In this document: positions 27,064 through 35,749 of the stretch, piece after piece | How the letters are laid out: each line of letters opens with the position of its first letter | Numbering within the stretch: position 1 is the first letter of the stretch | Origin: Desulfallas thermosapovorans DSM 6562 | GTDB lineage: Bacteria > Bacillota > Desulfotomaculia > Desulfotomaculales > Desulfallaceae | Direction: 5' to 3' | DNA length: 64,000 nt | Assembly (NCBI RefSeq): GCF_008124625.1 | Contig: NZ_VNHM01000013.1 | Location: 1-64,000 of the forward strand | Made by a program: the position numbers and the translations under genes | The notes under the pieces: model-generated | The model's database searches: none | The model's input: the letters and a program-made list of their open reading frames with translations, nothing else | What the model was told of the DNA's origin: nothing

Positions 27064-28456
27064 GGCGGGGCGTGTCCTGGCGGTGACGGAAAGTCTTTGC
27101 CCCCATTGCCTGGCTAAAATTCCCGCCCGGCGGGTGGCCCGGGGAAACCACGTTTATTTGGAAAAGGAATGTCCCGAGCACGGCAGTTTCAAGGTGGTTA
27201 TCTGGCGGGGAGAGCCCTCTTTCGAGTCCTGGTCCAGGCCGAAAATCCCTGCGGTGATTAATGTTCCCTTAACCCGGGTGGAGCGGGGATGTCCCTTTGA
27301 CTGCGGTCTCTGTCCCGACCACCGCCAGCATACCTGTACTGCGGTGTTGGAGGTGACTGGCCGCTGCAACCTGCACTGTTCATTTTGTTTTGCCGGTTCC
27401 GGTGGTGGTGCTGCTCGGGATCCCGACCCCGGGGTGATCAGGGGCTGGTACCGTACCCTGCTGGACGCTGGTGGACCCTATAACATCCAGCTCTCCGGCG
27501 GTGAACCCACCATGCGTGACGACCTGCCCGGTTTGGTGTCCATGGGCCGGGATATGGGGTTTAGCTTTATCCAGCTGAACACCAACGGCCTGCGGCTCAG
27601 CCGGGAGCCGCGGTTTTTTGAAGAATTGCAGCGGGCTGGCCTGGCCTCTTTATTTCTGCAATTTGACGGAACGGAAAGCGAGATATACAGAAAGCTGAGG
27701 GGCCGTGATTTACTGGCGGACAAGCTGGAGACAATCCGGCTGTGCGGGGAACTGGGCATCGGTGTTATCCTGGTGCCCACCGTGGTGCCGGGGGTCAATG
27801 ACCATAATATCGGGGATATTATTGACCTGGCCCTGGAACATTTACCGGTGGTGCGGGGGGTGCACTTCCAACCCGTGAGCTATTTTGGCCGCTATCCCCA
27901 GCCGCCCTCCGATGACATGCGCATTACCCTGCCCGAGGTTATCAGCAATATTGCCCGGCAGACCGGGGGACGGATCAAGGTGGAAAATTTCCGGCCGCCG
28001 GGCTGTGAAAACGCCCTGTGCTCCTTCCACGGAAATTTTATTTTAATGCCCGGCGGGACTTTGATGCCCACCACCCGGCATGAAACAAACCAGAACACAA
28101 GTTGCTGCTGTACGCCCGAATTGGCGGTGGAGGGGTCCAGGAAATCCAGGAAGTTTGTGGCGAACCACTGGTCGGCCAGCCGGCCCGTCCCTGTTCAAAA
28201 GTCATGCAGTTGCGGCGGCGGTGGCATGGAGGAGTTTATACGAACCGATAGCATGGATCTTTTCCTGGCCAGGGCCAAAACCCATACCCTTTGTATTTCG
28301 GGCATGGCCTTCCAGGATGTGTGGAACGTTGACCTGGAGCGGGTGAAGGACTGCTGCATCCACACGGTTTCCCCCGCCGGCAAGCTGATACCCTTTTGTG
28401 CCTATAATATTACCGATAGCCAGGGCAGATCAATTTACAGGGGGCGTGCCGATTGA
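27056..28456 (+). CDS. Radical SAM protein, TrsS-like with Tes-type N-terminus
   Basis: A 466-residue radical SAM enzyme. The N-terminal Cys module (LCPHCLAKIPAR, ECPEHGSF) leads into ERGCPFDCGLCPDHRQHTC, then the SAM cluster motif CNLHCSFCF and the SGGEPTMR glycine motif. The N-terminal arrangement recalls archaeal Tes/MJ0619 proteins. The C-terminal part adds many cysteines (SCCCTPE, SCSCGGGG, CCIHTV) for auxiliary clusters. ATG 27056 overlaps the previous stop by 8 nt. In related clusters this protein can contain selenocysteine (radical SAM (seleno)protein TrsS, from memory); here I see only Cys codons. Substrate unknown. Confidence 0.83.
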   Translation: MTEAGRVLAVTESLCPHCLAKIPARRVARGNHVYLEKECPEHGSFKVVIWRGEPSFESWSRPKIPAVINVPLTRVERGCPFDCGLCPDHRQHTCTAVLEVTGRCNLHCSFCFAGSGGGAARDPDPGVIRGWYRTLLDAGGPYNIQLSGGEPTMRDDLPGLVSMGRDMGFSFIQLNTNGLRLSREPRFFEELQRAGLASLFLQFDGTESEIYRKLRGRDLLADKLETIRLCGELGIGVILVPTVVPGVNDHNIGDIIDLALEHLPVVRGVHFQPVSYFGRYPQPPSDDMRITLPEVISNIARQTGGRIKVENFRPPGCENALCSFHGNFILMPGGTLMPTTRHETNQNTSCCCTPELAVEGSRKSRKFVANHWSASRPVPVQKSCSCGGGGMEEFIRTDSMDLFLARAKTHTLCISGMAFQDVWNVDLERVKDCCIHTVSPAGKLIPFCAYNITDSQGRSIYRGRAD

Positions 28457-29823
28457 TTACCAAAACACCTTTGGAACAGTGGATTTTAAATAAAATAACC
28501 GCCTCCGCCGGGTTCAGGTCTCAAGGGCATGCGGGTGGGCTGACCCGCGGCCTCATTGAAAGTTACCAGCTGGCCAAATTGAAGGAAACCGTGGCCCTGG
28601 CCCGGGGAAAAAGCCTTTTTTACCGGGCCGCCCTGGCCGGCTTTACCCCGGATAAAATAAAATCGCTGCGGGACCTGTCCGGCCTCCCCTTTACCACGGC
28701 AGAGGATATCAGGCAAAACCCGTTGCGGTTTTTGTGCTGTTCCCAGGATGATATCAAGCGGGTAGTTACCCTGGAAAGCTCGGGTACCACGGGGATGCCC
28801 AAAAGGATTTTTTTCACCGCCGCCGACCAGGAACTGACCAGGGATTATTATCATCACGGCATGACCGTGGTTAGCCGGCCCGGTGATAGGGTGATAGTGC
28901 TGCTCCCCTGTGAGCGGCCGGGCAGTGTGGGCGATCTGTTTGCGGAAAGCGTGCGGCGCATGGATGTGGTGCCCGTGCGGCATGGTATTGTAAGGGATCC
29001 CGGGTATACCCTGGAGGTAATGGCCAGGGAGCGGGTTGATACGCTGCTGGGGATACCGACCCAGGTGCTGGCCCTGGCTTGTCATGAACCACCGGGCCAG
29101 GATAAATTCGGCCTGAAGATCAAAAATGTGATCCTTAATACCGACCATCTTTCCCGGGCCATCATCCACCGTATTACAGAAAGGTGGCACTGCAGGGTTT
29201 TCAACCAGTATGCCATGACTGAAATGGGATTGGGGGGCGGCCTGGAATGCGCGGCGCTGGCGGGTTACCACATGCGGGAGGCCGATCTGCTCTTTGAGAT
29301 AATTGATCCTGTCACCGGCGCTGTGCTGCCCGACGGCCAGGAGGGGGAAATTGTCTTTACCACCTTGACCCGCAGGGGGATGCCATTAATCCGCTACCGC
29401 ACGGGAGATATGGGCAGGTTTATCCCCGGGCCGTGCCCCTGTGGTACCGTGCTGAAGCGCATGGCCCCGGTGCGGGACCGGGTCAGGGGGCGGATTCCCC
29501 TGGCCGGAGGAGGATTCCTCAGTATGGCGGTGTTGGATGATGCTTTATTTGCCACTCCAGGGGTGCTGAACTTTAAGGCCGATATTTTGCCGGGCAGCGG
29601 CACGGATTGCCTGGCTGTCAAAGTCCATTTGGCGGGCTGGGCCGGAGAAGAACTGGCGGTATTGATTCAAAAAACACTGCTTGCCGTTCCCGTGATTGCT
29701 GAAAATGTCAAACAGGGAGCTTTAACCGTGGCCCCCGTTGAAATTGACAGGTCCGGGGAACTGTGGCCGCCGGCCAAACGATTAATCCGGGATTTGCGCA
29801 ACAATGGTGACCGTCCGGCGTAA
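28453..29823 (+). CDS. AMP-forming acyl-CoA-ligase-like protein, DVU_1553-like
   Basis: A 456-residue member of the adenylating superfamily, nearest in look to phenylacetate-CoA ligases: P-loop-like LESSGTTGMPKRIFF, QYAMTEMGLGGG, and RYRTGDMGRFIPG then MAPVRDRVRGRI. TTG 28453 overlaps the stop of the radical SAM gene by 4 nt, so the two are translationally coupled. Whether it makes a CoA thioester or only an acyl-adenylate is not visible. Its constant linkage with an aldehyde oxidoreductase suggests activation of the acid product, or of a cofactor precursor. Confidence 0.82.
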   Translation: MITKTPLEQWILNKITASAGFRSQGHAGGLTRGLIESYQLAKLKETVALARGKSLFYRAALAGFTPDKIKSLRDLSGLPFTTAEDIRQNPLRFLCCSQDDIKRVVTLESSGTTGMPKRIFFTAADQELTRDYYHHGMTVVSRPGDRVIVLLPCERPGSVGDLFAESVRRMDVVPVRHGIVRDPGYTLEVMARERVDTLLGIPTQVLALACHEPPGQDKFGLKIKNVILNTDHLSRAIIHRITERWHCRVFNQYAMTEMGLGGGLECAALAGYHMREADLLFEIIDPVTGAVLPDGQEGEIVFTTLTRRGMPLIRYRTGDMGRFIPGPCPCGTVLKRMAPVRDRVRGRIPLAGGGFLSMAVLDDALFATPGVLNFKADILPGSGTDCLAVKVHLAGWAGEELAVLIQKTLLAVPVIAENVKQGALTVAPVEIDRSGELWPPAKRLIRDLRNNGDRPA

Positions 29824-29896
29824 TATTTTTGTTGGCTGCTGAATGGATAATTAACTCCGTGATAAAAAAGTACTGAATTTACGGGGGTGCGATTAT

Positions 29897-30946
29897 ATGG
29901 TTAAAATATTCAAGGATGTGCTGCAGCTACTGGAACAGGGTGAAAGTGTTGTATTGGCCACCATACTGGCCAGTTACGGCTCCACTCCGCGTACGGCGGG
30001 TTCTAAAATGATTATCCACCGGGATGGCTCAATTACCGGCACCATCGGCGGTGGTTTGGTGGAGGCAATGGTCATCAAGCAGGCCGCCCGGGTTTTGGAG
30101 GAAAGAAAGGCCCTAATCAGGGAGTTTAACTTGGACAGTAAAAGCGCCGGGCAAATGGACATGATCTGCGGTGGCCATTTAAAGGTATTGCTTGATTATT
30201 TGGACGCGGGTAATGGAAAGCTGGTGGACACATATCGTAAACTGGGAGAAGCTATGGCCGCCAGGCAAAAGGCTGTGCTGATCACCCCGGTGCCCGGGGG
30301 CGAGGCCGGGGAACCCGCCGGGCGCCAGTGCCTGGTGGTGGCGGGCTCCGCCCCTGTGGGCACATATCTTCCTCAACCGGGCGAAACAGAGCAATTGCTG
30401 AGCCTGGCTGATAGCCGTTATCCCCAGGTGGTGGCGGTGGGGGACCGCAGTTTTTTGGTGGAGCAAACGGGGGATTACGGCACCGTCTATATTTTTGGCG
30501 CCGGTCATGTGTCATTGCAGGTGGCCCGTTTGGCCAAAACGGTGGACTTTCGTACCGTTGTACTGGATGACAGGGAGGAGTTTGCCAACCGGGAGCGGTT
30601 CCCCGAGGCCGACCGGGTGGAGGTACTGCCCACTTATGATGTAGACATGGCGGAATTGGGTGTTGACGAGGATAGTTATGTGGTTATCGTAACCAGGGGC
30701 CATGCCCATGATAAAACAGTGCTGGCCCGGGCACTGCATTCTCCGGCCTGCTATATAGGTATGATCGGCAGCAAAAGCAAGCGGGATAACATCTACAGGA
30801 GGCTGGAAAGCGAGGGTTACGACAAGGCCAGGCTGGCCCAGGTATACAGTCCCATTGGTTTAGCCATCAAGGCCGAAACTCCCGAGGAAATTGCGGTGAG
30901 CATCGTGGCCGAATTGATCAAATGCAGAGCGGAGCGTATGGCATGA
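29897..30946 (+). CDS. xdhC: XdhC/CoxI-family molybdenum cofactor maturation protein
   Basis: A 349-residue protein with the XdhC_CoxI N-terminal domain (ATILASYGSTPRTAGSKMII, GTIGGGLVEAMV) and the C-terminal Rossmann domain (VYIFGAGHVSLQVARLA, VVIVTRGHAHDKTVLARAL, YIGMIGSKSKR). XdhC proteins receive Moco, help add the equatorial sulfido ligand and load xanthine-oxidase-family enzymes, which fits the Mop protein upstream. It ends with a 4-nt overlap with the next gene. Confidence 0.93.
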   Translation: MVKIFKDVLQLLEQGESVVLATILASYGSTPRTAGSKMIIHRDGSITGTIGGGLVEAMVIKQAARVLEERKALIREFNLDSKSAGQMDMICGGHLKVLLDYLDAGNGKLVDTYRKLGEAMAARQKAVLITPVPGGEAGEPAGRQCLVVAGSAPVGTYLPQPGETEQLLSLADSRYPQVVAVGDRSFLVEQTGDYGTVYIFGAGHVSLQVARLAKTVDFRTVVLDDREEFANRERFPEADRVEVLPTYDVDMAELGVDEDSYVVIVTRGHAHDKTVLARALHSPACYIGMIGSKSKRDNIYRRLESEGYDKARLAQVYSPIGLAIKAETPEEIAVSIVAELIKCRAERMA

Positions 30947-32070
30947 GTAATATAGCTGCGGTGGTGCTGGCGGCCGGTTATTCATCCCGCATGGGTGAAT
31001 TCAAGCCCCTGCTGCCCCTGGGAGAAAACACCGCTTTAGCCAGAGCGGTGCATTTATTTCAAGCTGCCGGTATAACCCGGTTGCTGGTGGTGACAGGTCA
31101 CCGGGCGGCAGATCTGCGGCCTGTGCTGGAGAAACTGGAGGTGCCCGGGGTGCATAACCCGGACTACCACCTGGGTATGTTTTCTTCGATCCGGGCCGGA
31201 GTGGCCGGCTTGCCGCCCCGAACGGAGGCTTTCTTTTTACTGCCCGTCGACCATGCCCTGGTGCGGGTGCAAACCGTTAAATCATTGCTGCGCAGGCGAC
31301 GTAAAAGTGGGGCGGATATTATATACCCCTGCTTTGCCGGGGAGCGGGGCCACCCGCCATTGATATCTGCAAAATATACCGGAGAGATACTGAGTGCTCC
31401 TGCCGGTGGTAACCTGCGGCAAATCCTTGCCCGGCACGAAGCCGAATCCCTGGATGTGGAGGTGGCCGACCGGGGTGTGGTGCTGGATATGGATACCCCA
31501 AAAGATTATCAAAATCTTTTGCAGCGGGCCGAGAACATCGATATCCCCGACCCACGGGAATGTGAAGCCATCCTGCGTATTGCCGGGACCCCCGACCGGG
31601 CGGCCGCCCATGGCCGGGCGGTGGCGGAACTGGCCGTAGCCCTGGGGGCGGAACTTAATCGGCGCGGGTATCAATTGCGGCTGGACTTGATTGAAGCAGC
31701 AGGCCGGCTGCATGATATGTGCAAAGGAAGGCCCCGGCATGCCGCGGTGGGGGCGGAACTGCTGGCTGCCATGGGTTTCCCCCGGGTAGCTGAAATTGTG
31801 GCCTGCCACATGGGGGAAGGCTTGCCCGCCGGTACCCGGATCGGGGCCAAACACCTGGTTTATTTGGCGGACAAGCTCCTGTGCGGCGACAGGCCGGTTA
31901 CCCTGGAAGAAAGATTTTGGGGTTCCATGGAACGTTTTGCCGCAGAACCTGATGTTAAGCAGGCGATACAGGAGCGCTGGCTCCGGGCGGAGTTGCTCAA
32001 GGGACAATTGGAACGGGTACTGGGTGTGCAACTTGATACATGGCTAAAGGGTTGGCGCAGGGGGGTATAG
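30943..32070 (+). CDS. Molybdopterin nucleotidyltransferase-like and HD-domain fusion, DVU_1551-like
   Basis: A 375-residue two-domain protein. Residues 1-190 are a MobA/MocA-type nucleotidyltransferase: VVLAAGYSSRMGEFKPLLPLG, LLVVTGHRA, LPVDHALV. About 200-375 is an HD-like domain: AAGRLHDMCKG, ACHMGEG and HLVYLADKLLCGD. MocA makes the cytosine dinucleotide form of Moco used by xanthine-oxidase-family enzymes, so that is a reasonable role for the first domain. The HD domain may hydrolyse a nucleotide intermediate. ATG 30943 overlaps the xdhC stop (ATGA). Confidence 0.85.
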   Translation: MSNIAAVVLAAGYSSRMGEFKPLLPLGENTALARAVHLFQAAGITRLLVVTGHRAADLRPVLEKLEVPGVHNPDYHLGMFSSIRAGVAGLPPRTEAFFLLPVDHALVRVQTVKSLLRRRRKSGADIIYPCFAGERGHPPLISAKYTGEILSAPAGGNLRQILARHEAESLDVEVADRGVVLDMDTPKDYQNLLQRAENIDIPDPRECEAILRIAGTPDRAAAHGRAVAELAVALGAELNRRGYQLRLDLIEAAGRLHDMCKGRPRHAAVGAELLAAMGFPRVAEIVACHMGEGLPAGTRIGAKHLVYLADKLLCGDRPVTLEERFWGSMERFAAEPDVKQAIQERWLRAELLKGQLERVLGVQLDTWLKGWRRGV

Positions 32071-32077
32071 GTGGCAG

Positions 32078-32692
32078 ATGAAACCGGTGGTGATTTATCT
32101 GGTACGGCACGGTGCCATTGATACCGGCCGGGAAAGGCGCTTCATCGGCCAGATTGACCTGCCGCTGTCCAGTGGCGGGGTCCGGCAGGCGGAAAAATTA
32201 AGGGACCGGCTGGCGGGTGCCAGTCTGGCCGGGATATACTGTAGTGATCTCACCCGGTCACTGGAGACAGCCCGGATAATTGCAGCGGAGCACCCGGTGC
32301 CCCTTGTGGCCGACGCGGATCTACGGGAAATATCCCTGGGGGCATGGGAAGGGCTCAGTTTTGCGGAAATAAACCGCCGTTATCCCGCGGAATTTGCCAG
32401 GCGCGGCGACGACATCGCCGGTTACGTTCCCCCGGGCGGTGAAAGTTTTGCAAGCTTTGGCCGGCGTATCATGACAGCCTTCAACCGGCTGGTGGAACAG
32501 GCCAATCGCGATATACTGATTGTGGGCCATGCCGGGGTAAACCGGGTTATTATCAGCCGGCTTTTGGGGGTGCCTTTGCATAATATTTTTTACATAGGTC
32601 AGGATTACGCCTGTTTAAACATTATTTGCCGGGAGAAGGGAAAATACAAAATAAAGTTATTAAATAGCACGGAGCATCTTCAGGCCGGTTGA
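32078..32692 (+). CDS. Histidine-phosphatase-family protein (CobC-like)
   Basis: A 204-residue phosphoglycerate-mutase-fold phosphatase: VRHGAIDTGRERRFIG carries the catalytic RHG, YCSDLTRSLETA the second Arg, and LIVGHAGVNR the late His. It resembles alpha-ribazole phosphatase, but no cobalamin genes are nearby. It begins 7 bp after the NTP-transferase gene, so it belongs to the same operon, and a nucleotide or cofactor phosphate is a likelier substrate. It is the last gene before the terminator at 32684. Confidence 0.82.
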   Translation: MKPVVIYLVRHGAIDTGRERRFIGQIDLPLSSGGVRQAEKLRDRLAGASLAGIYCSDLTRSLETARIIAAEHPVPLVADADLREISLGAWEGLSFAEINRRYPAEFARRGDDIAGYVPPGGESFASFGRRIMTAFNRLVEQANRDILIVGHAGVNRVIISRLLGVPLHNIFYIGQDYACLNIICREKGKYKIKLLNSTEHLQAG

Positions 32693-32711
32693 TAGATTAC
32701 CGGCTTTTTTT
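32684..32711 (+). terminator. Terminator of the aldehyde oxidoreductase cluster
   Basis: GCCGGT (32684-32689) pairs with ACCGGC (32699-32704), followed by seven T. It overlaps the phosphatase stop codon and closes the operon. Confidence 0.85.
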
Positions 32712-32752
32712 GAGCAGAATCCGGGCAATCCAGTAAAATTGCTACCAGTTCT

Positions 32753-32837
32753 CTTTCAACCTTATATGCATGCCTTTCCGGGGCACAAAACGTCATGAAA
32801 GAATTTCTTTCAGAGTTTCAACACCCGGTACCAAAGT
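32753..32837 (-). repeat. Dispersed intergenic repeat, copy 1
   Basis: Shares CTTTCAACCTTATATGCATG, GGGCACAAAACGTCATGAAA, the near-palindrome GAAAGAATTTCTTTC and TTTCAACACC with three other copies (35750, 42573, 52309). The family is described in the findings. The rest of 32712-33049 holds a small hairpin (AGTTTG / CAAACT, 32834-32855) and no gene. Confidence 0.8.
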
Positions 32838-33049
32838 TTGCTCTTCGAACAAACTCTACAAATGTTCTCCCCGAGCTCGCTTGTGTTGATAAAATATGAA
32901 TGATATGCTATTGATAGCTATGCATGTAAATGGCGGGGCGTTTATAGTTCGTTTAATAAATTTAAAATGATGGCTAGTGTTAAACCGGCCGGTAGCCGGT
33001 ACAGGGTAGTATAATTTATAGTTTTTGGGGGTTGGCAGGGGGGATATTT

Positions 33050-33985
33050 TTGAAGGAAGACCGGTCTTTGACGCCTAAAGAAGTGGCCGGGATTTTGAAA
33101 ATTGCCAAGAACACAGTTTACGAACTGGTTAAAAGGGGCGAGCTTCCGGCATACAGGGTGGGCCGGAAAATAAGGATTGAACTAAATGATGTGCTGGCGT
33201 ATAAACAGCAAGGTAAAAGGAGCGGTTTTTTCCCCGCACCGGGTCCGTCCCGGGAATTACCGCCTGTGGAAAGAATGGCCGGTCACGTGGTTGTCTGCGG
33301 GCAGGATGTTTTGCTGGATATACTGGCCCGGCATCTGGAGAAATACCCCGGGGGAAAGCGTGTTTTCAGGTATCACGTGGGTAGTTTCGCGGGTCTGACG
33401 GCCCTTTATCATGGTCAAGCCCATATGGCGGCCATTCATCTTTGGGACGGTGATTCGGGGAAATATAATGTTCCTTTTGTGCGCCATATGCTACCCGGTG
33501 TCCCTGCGGTGATTATACACCTGGCCTGCCGGATGCAGGGCTTTTACGTGGCCGAAGGCAATCCGCATCATATCAACCACTGGAGGGATTTGACCAAACC
33601 AGGGGTCCGCTTTATAAACCGGGAAAAGGGCTGCGGCACCCGGGTTTTACTTGACGAGCAGTTGAGGTTGCAGGGCATCGACCACAAAGCCATCAACGGT
33701 TATGAGAATGAAGAGACATCACATTTGGCCGTGGCCAGCACCGTGGCCAGGGGTGAAGCCGATGCCGGGCTGGGTAACGAAAAGGCCTCGCTGCAGGTGC
33801 GGGGGATAGATTTTGTTCCCATGCAGAAAGAACGTTATGAGCTGGTTATCAAAAAAGAGGATTTGGAAAAACCCGAGTACCGGGCGGTATTGGATATTGT
33901 TTGTTCACCTTTATTTAAGTCGGAACTGCAGGGGCTTGGGGATTATGATTTAACCGAAACCGGTACCATAGTAGCAGAAACTTGA
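33050..33985 (+). CDS. DNA-binding protein with MerR/excisionase HTH and periplasmic-binding-like domain
   Basis: A 311-residue protein. Residues 1-55 form an excisionase-type winged helix (LTPKEVAGILKIAKNTVYEL, GELPAYRVGRKIRI, NDVLAYK). From about 80 to the end is a solute-binding-like domain (FAGLTALYHGQAHMAAIHLW, FINREKGCGTRVLLDEQL, HLAVASTVARGEADAGLG), the PBP_like type. Such proteins are often called molybdate-responsive regulators, and this one follows the molybdenum enzyme cluster. TTG 33050 is chosen because GGGGGG (33038-33043) precedes it. The ligand is inferred only from family and position. Confidence 0.82.
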   Translation: MKEDRSLTPKEVAGILKIAKNTVYELVKRGELPAYRVGRKIRIELNDVLAYKQQGKRSGFFPAPGPSRELPPVERMAGHVVVCGQDVLLDILARHLEKYPGGKRVFRYHVGSFAGLTALYHGQAHMAAIHLWDGDSGKYNVPFVRHMLPGVPAVIIHLACRMQGFYVAEGNPHHINHWRDLTKPGVRFINREKGCGTRVLLDEQLRLQGIDHKAINGYENEETSHLAVASTVARGEADAGLGNEKASLQVRGIDFVPMQKERYELVIKKEDLEKPEYRAVLDIVCSPLFKSELQGLGDYDLTETGTIVAET

Positions 33986-34209
33986 TTAAAAGGGGCATTT
34001 AAACACGAAACGCGGATCAGTAAATTTAGATAAAACTGATTTTTTTTATTATAAAGTTGTTCGAAAGGCAGGCTTTGGTGCCAGGTGCTCCCAGGGTTGA
34101 AAGATAAAAATCTTTCCATACCGGCCCCTTTTAAGTGCCTTTTTTTTCTGTTCATATTTTTGAAGGTAGTAGAGATACTATTTTTAACAATAAAAAAGGA
34201 GGTTTGTTT
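33986..34209. other. Spacer with a small hairpin
   Basis: No gene. GAAAGAT-AAAA-ATCTTTC forms a 7-bp hairpin near 34098-34115, preceded by GGTGCCAGGTGCT; together these look like a decayed copy of the dispersed repeat. AAAAAGGAGG just before 34210 is the ribosome site of the next gene. Confidence 0.35.
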
Positions 34210-34380
34210 ATGCCCAGAATCAAATGTTCTGTAAAGGGCTGTTTATACCAGGAGGGTTCCGAGTGCAGAGCTTCCAGCATCCAGGTCAAGCCCACCAACC
34301 CGGATCTGATGACCAGTGTTACCGATGATACCGCTTGCCAGACCTTTAAGCCCCGCACATCCATGATTGAAGACATCTAG
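34210..34380 (+). CDS. DUF1540 small Cys-rich protein
   Basis: A 56-residue protein with four cysteines (IKCSVKGCLYQ, SECRASS, TACQTF), the DUF1540 pattern common in Clostridia and spore-formers. Start ATG 34210 follows AAAAAGGAGG; a longer frame from 34135 is rejected. Probably metal-binding, function unknown. Confidence 0.87.
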   Translation: MPRIKCSVKGCLYQEGSECRASSIQVKPTNPDLMTSVTDDTACQTFKPRTSMIEDI

Positions 34381-34398
34381 GACAAGCTATTTTATGAT

Positions 34399-34423
34399 AA
34401 CGGCACTCTTCATGGGTGCCGTT
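34399..34423. terminator. Terminator between converging genes
   Basis: AACGGCAC (34399-34406) pairs with GTGCCGTT (34416-34423), then TGTTAT. It follows the DUF1540 gene and faces the end of the amidohydrolase gene. Confidence 0.7.
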
Positions 34424-34490
34424 TGTTATAGTAATAGTAAACATGATGGAAGCACGGGGGCACGGGGACGGTTCTCCTGCGGCCCTGCCC

Positions 34491-35711
34491 CTATACGGGT
34501 TGAAAAACATACTCAATGTTGCGCAGGTTATTGATGTCTCCCAGGGGGTCCCCGGAGACGGCAATCATGGCGGCGGGGTTGCCCGGGGCGATGCGGCCCC
34601 AGTTAAGGCCCAGTACGCGGGCGCTGTTAATTGTGGCGCAGCGTATTATTTCTTCCGGTGTAAGCCCCGCCTGCCGGTACAGAGCCAGCTCTTGCCGGTA
34701 ACTGTAACCGTGCCGTACACCCGAGGCGCCGGAGTCGGTGCCCACACCGAGGGTAACACCCAAATTGCGGGCTTCATTGATCATAGCTAACTGCCGGTCC
34801 ACCGTTTTGGCGATTACATAATTGTCCTGGTTGGGGGCCGGGTGGAGACTGGTTAACTGGGCGGCCACCGGTACCACGGTGGGAATCCAGGCCACCTGTT
34901 TTTCGGCCATTAGCTTCAGGGTGTCCCGGCTTAAAAAGTAACCGTGCTCGACCGTGTTTACTCCGGCTTTTACGGCCAGGGCCACGGCTTCATCCGAGCT
35001 GGCATGGGCCATTACGCCCAGTCCCAGGTTGCGGGCACCTTGCACAATGGCGGACAGTTCTTCATACGTATATTGCACCGGTCCCACCCGGGAGTATTCC
35101 TTAAAGCTGACCACGCCCGAAACAAGTACTTTGATCTGGTCCACCCCATGCCGGGCCAGTTGTCCAAGGGCGCTGTCCAGCATTTCGGCCGGTACGCCCC
35201 GGCCAAGAAAGGAGCCATATTTTCGGGGCTTGCGCAGCGCCCAGCCCGAAGCCCGGATTACAGGCCCGGTTAATTCACCGCTGGCCACAAGTTCCCGGTA
35301 ACGCAAGGCAATTCCCGGCCTGTCTCCCCCGTCCCGCACTGCCAGTATACCGTGCCGGACAGTATCCCACAGTTGGGTGCTGATCTGAGTGTGTAATTCG
35401 CCGGGTTGTTCCCAGCGGCGGCGGGCGGTCGCAAAATCCAGCCCGTCCAGGGCCAGGTGCACATGGCAATCCGCCAGGGGTGGTAAGATCGTTAAACTGC
35501 CCAGGTCCAGGAAGGTGGTTTGGCGGTTTGGTTGTTTAAACCTGTAGGGGTCGTCCTTTGTCCCGGTAATTGCTGCTATCCGTCCCTCCTCCAGGTAGAT
35601 GCTTAAAGGGCCGGGGTTGGTTGGCCCGCCGCTGGTTCCTTCCATATCACCGGCTATGGTGCCGGTGTTGATGATGTAATTTTGTGTTTTATCAATTTTT
35701 ATTAGTTGCAT
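34491..35711 (-). CDS. Amidohydrolase-family protein (imidazolonepropionase-like)
   Basis: A 406-residue metal-dependent hydrolase. The metal ligands are visible in order: LADCHVHLAL (HxH), KVLVSGVVSF near a possible bridging Lys, GVMAHASSDEAV, NTVEHGYFL and the catalytic Asp in GVGTDSGASG. No signal peptide. It stands alone on the minus strand, so context gives no substrate; cyclic amides, peptides or imides are typical for the group. Confidence 0.85.
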   Translation of the reverse strand: MQLIKIDKTQNYIINTGTIAGDMEGTSGGPTNPGPLSIYLEEGRIAAITGTKDDPYRFKQPNRQTTFLDLGSLTILPPLADCHVHLALDGLDFATARRRWEQPGELHTQISTQLWDTVRHGILAVRDGGDRPGIALRYRELVASGELTGPVIRASGWALRKPRKYGSFLGRGVPAEMLDSALGQLARHGVDQIKVLVSGVVSFKEYSRVGPVQYTYEELSAIVQGARNLGLGVMAHASSDEAVALAVKAGVNTVEHGYFLSRDTLKLMAEKQVAWIPTVVPVAAQLTSLHPAPNQDNYVIAKTVDRQLAMINEARNLGVTLGVGTDSGASGVRHGYSYRQELALYRQAGLTPEEIIRCATINSARVLGLNWGRIAPGNPAAMIAVSGDPLGDINNLRNIEYVFQPV

Positions 35712-35749
35712 ACCTTTAATCTAACACTGCTAATTTATTTAATCAATCC

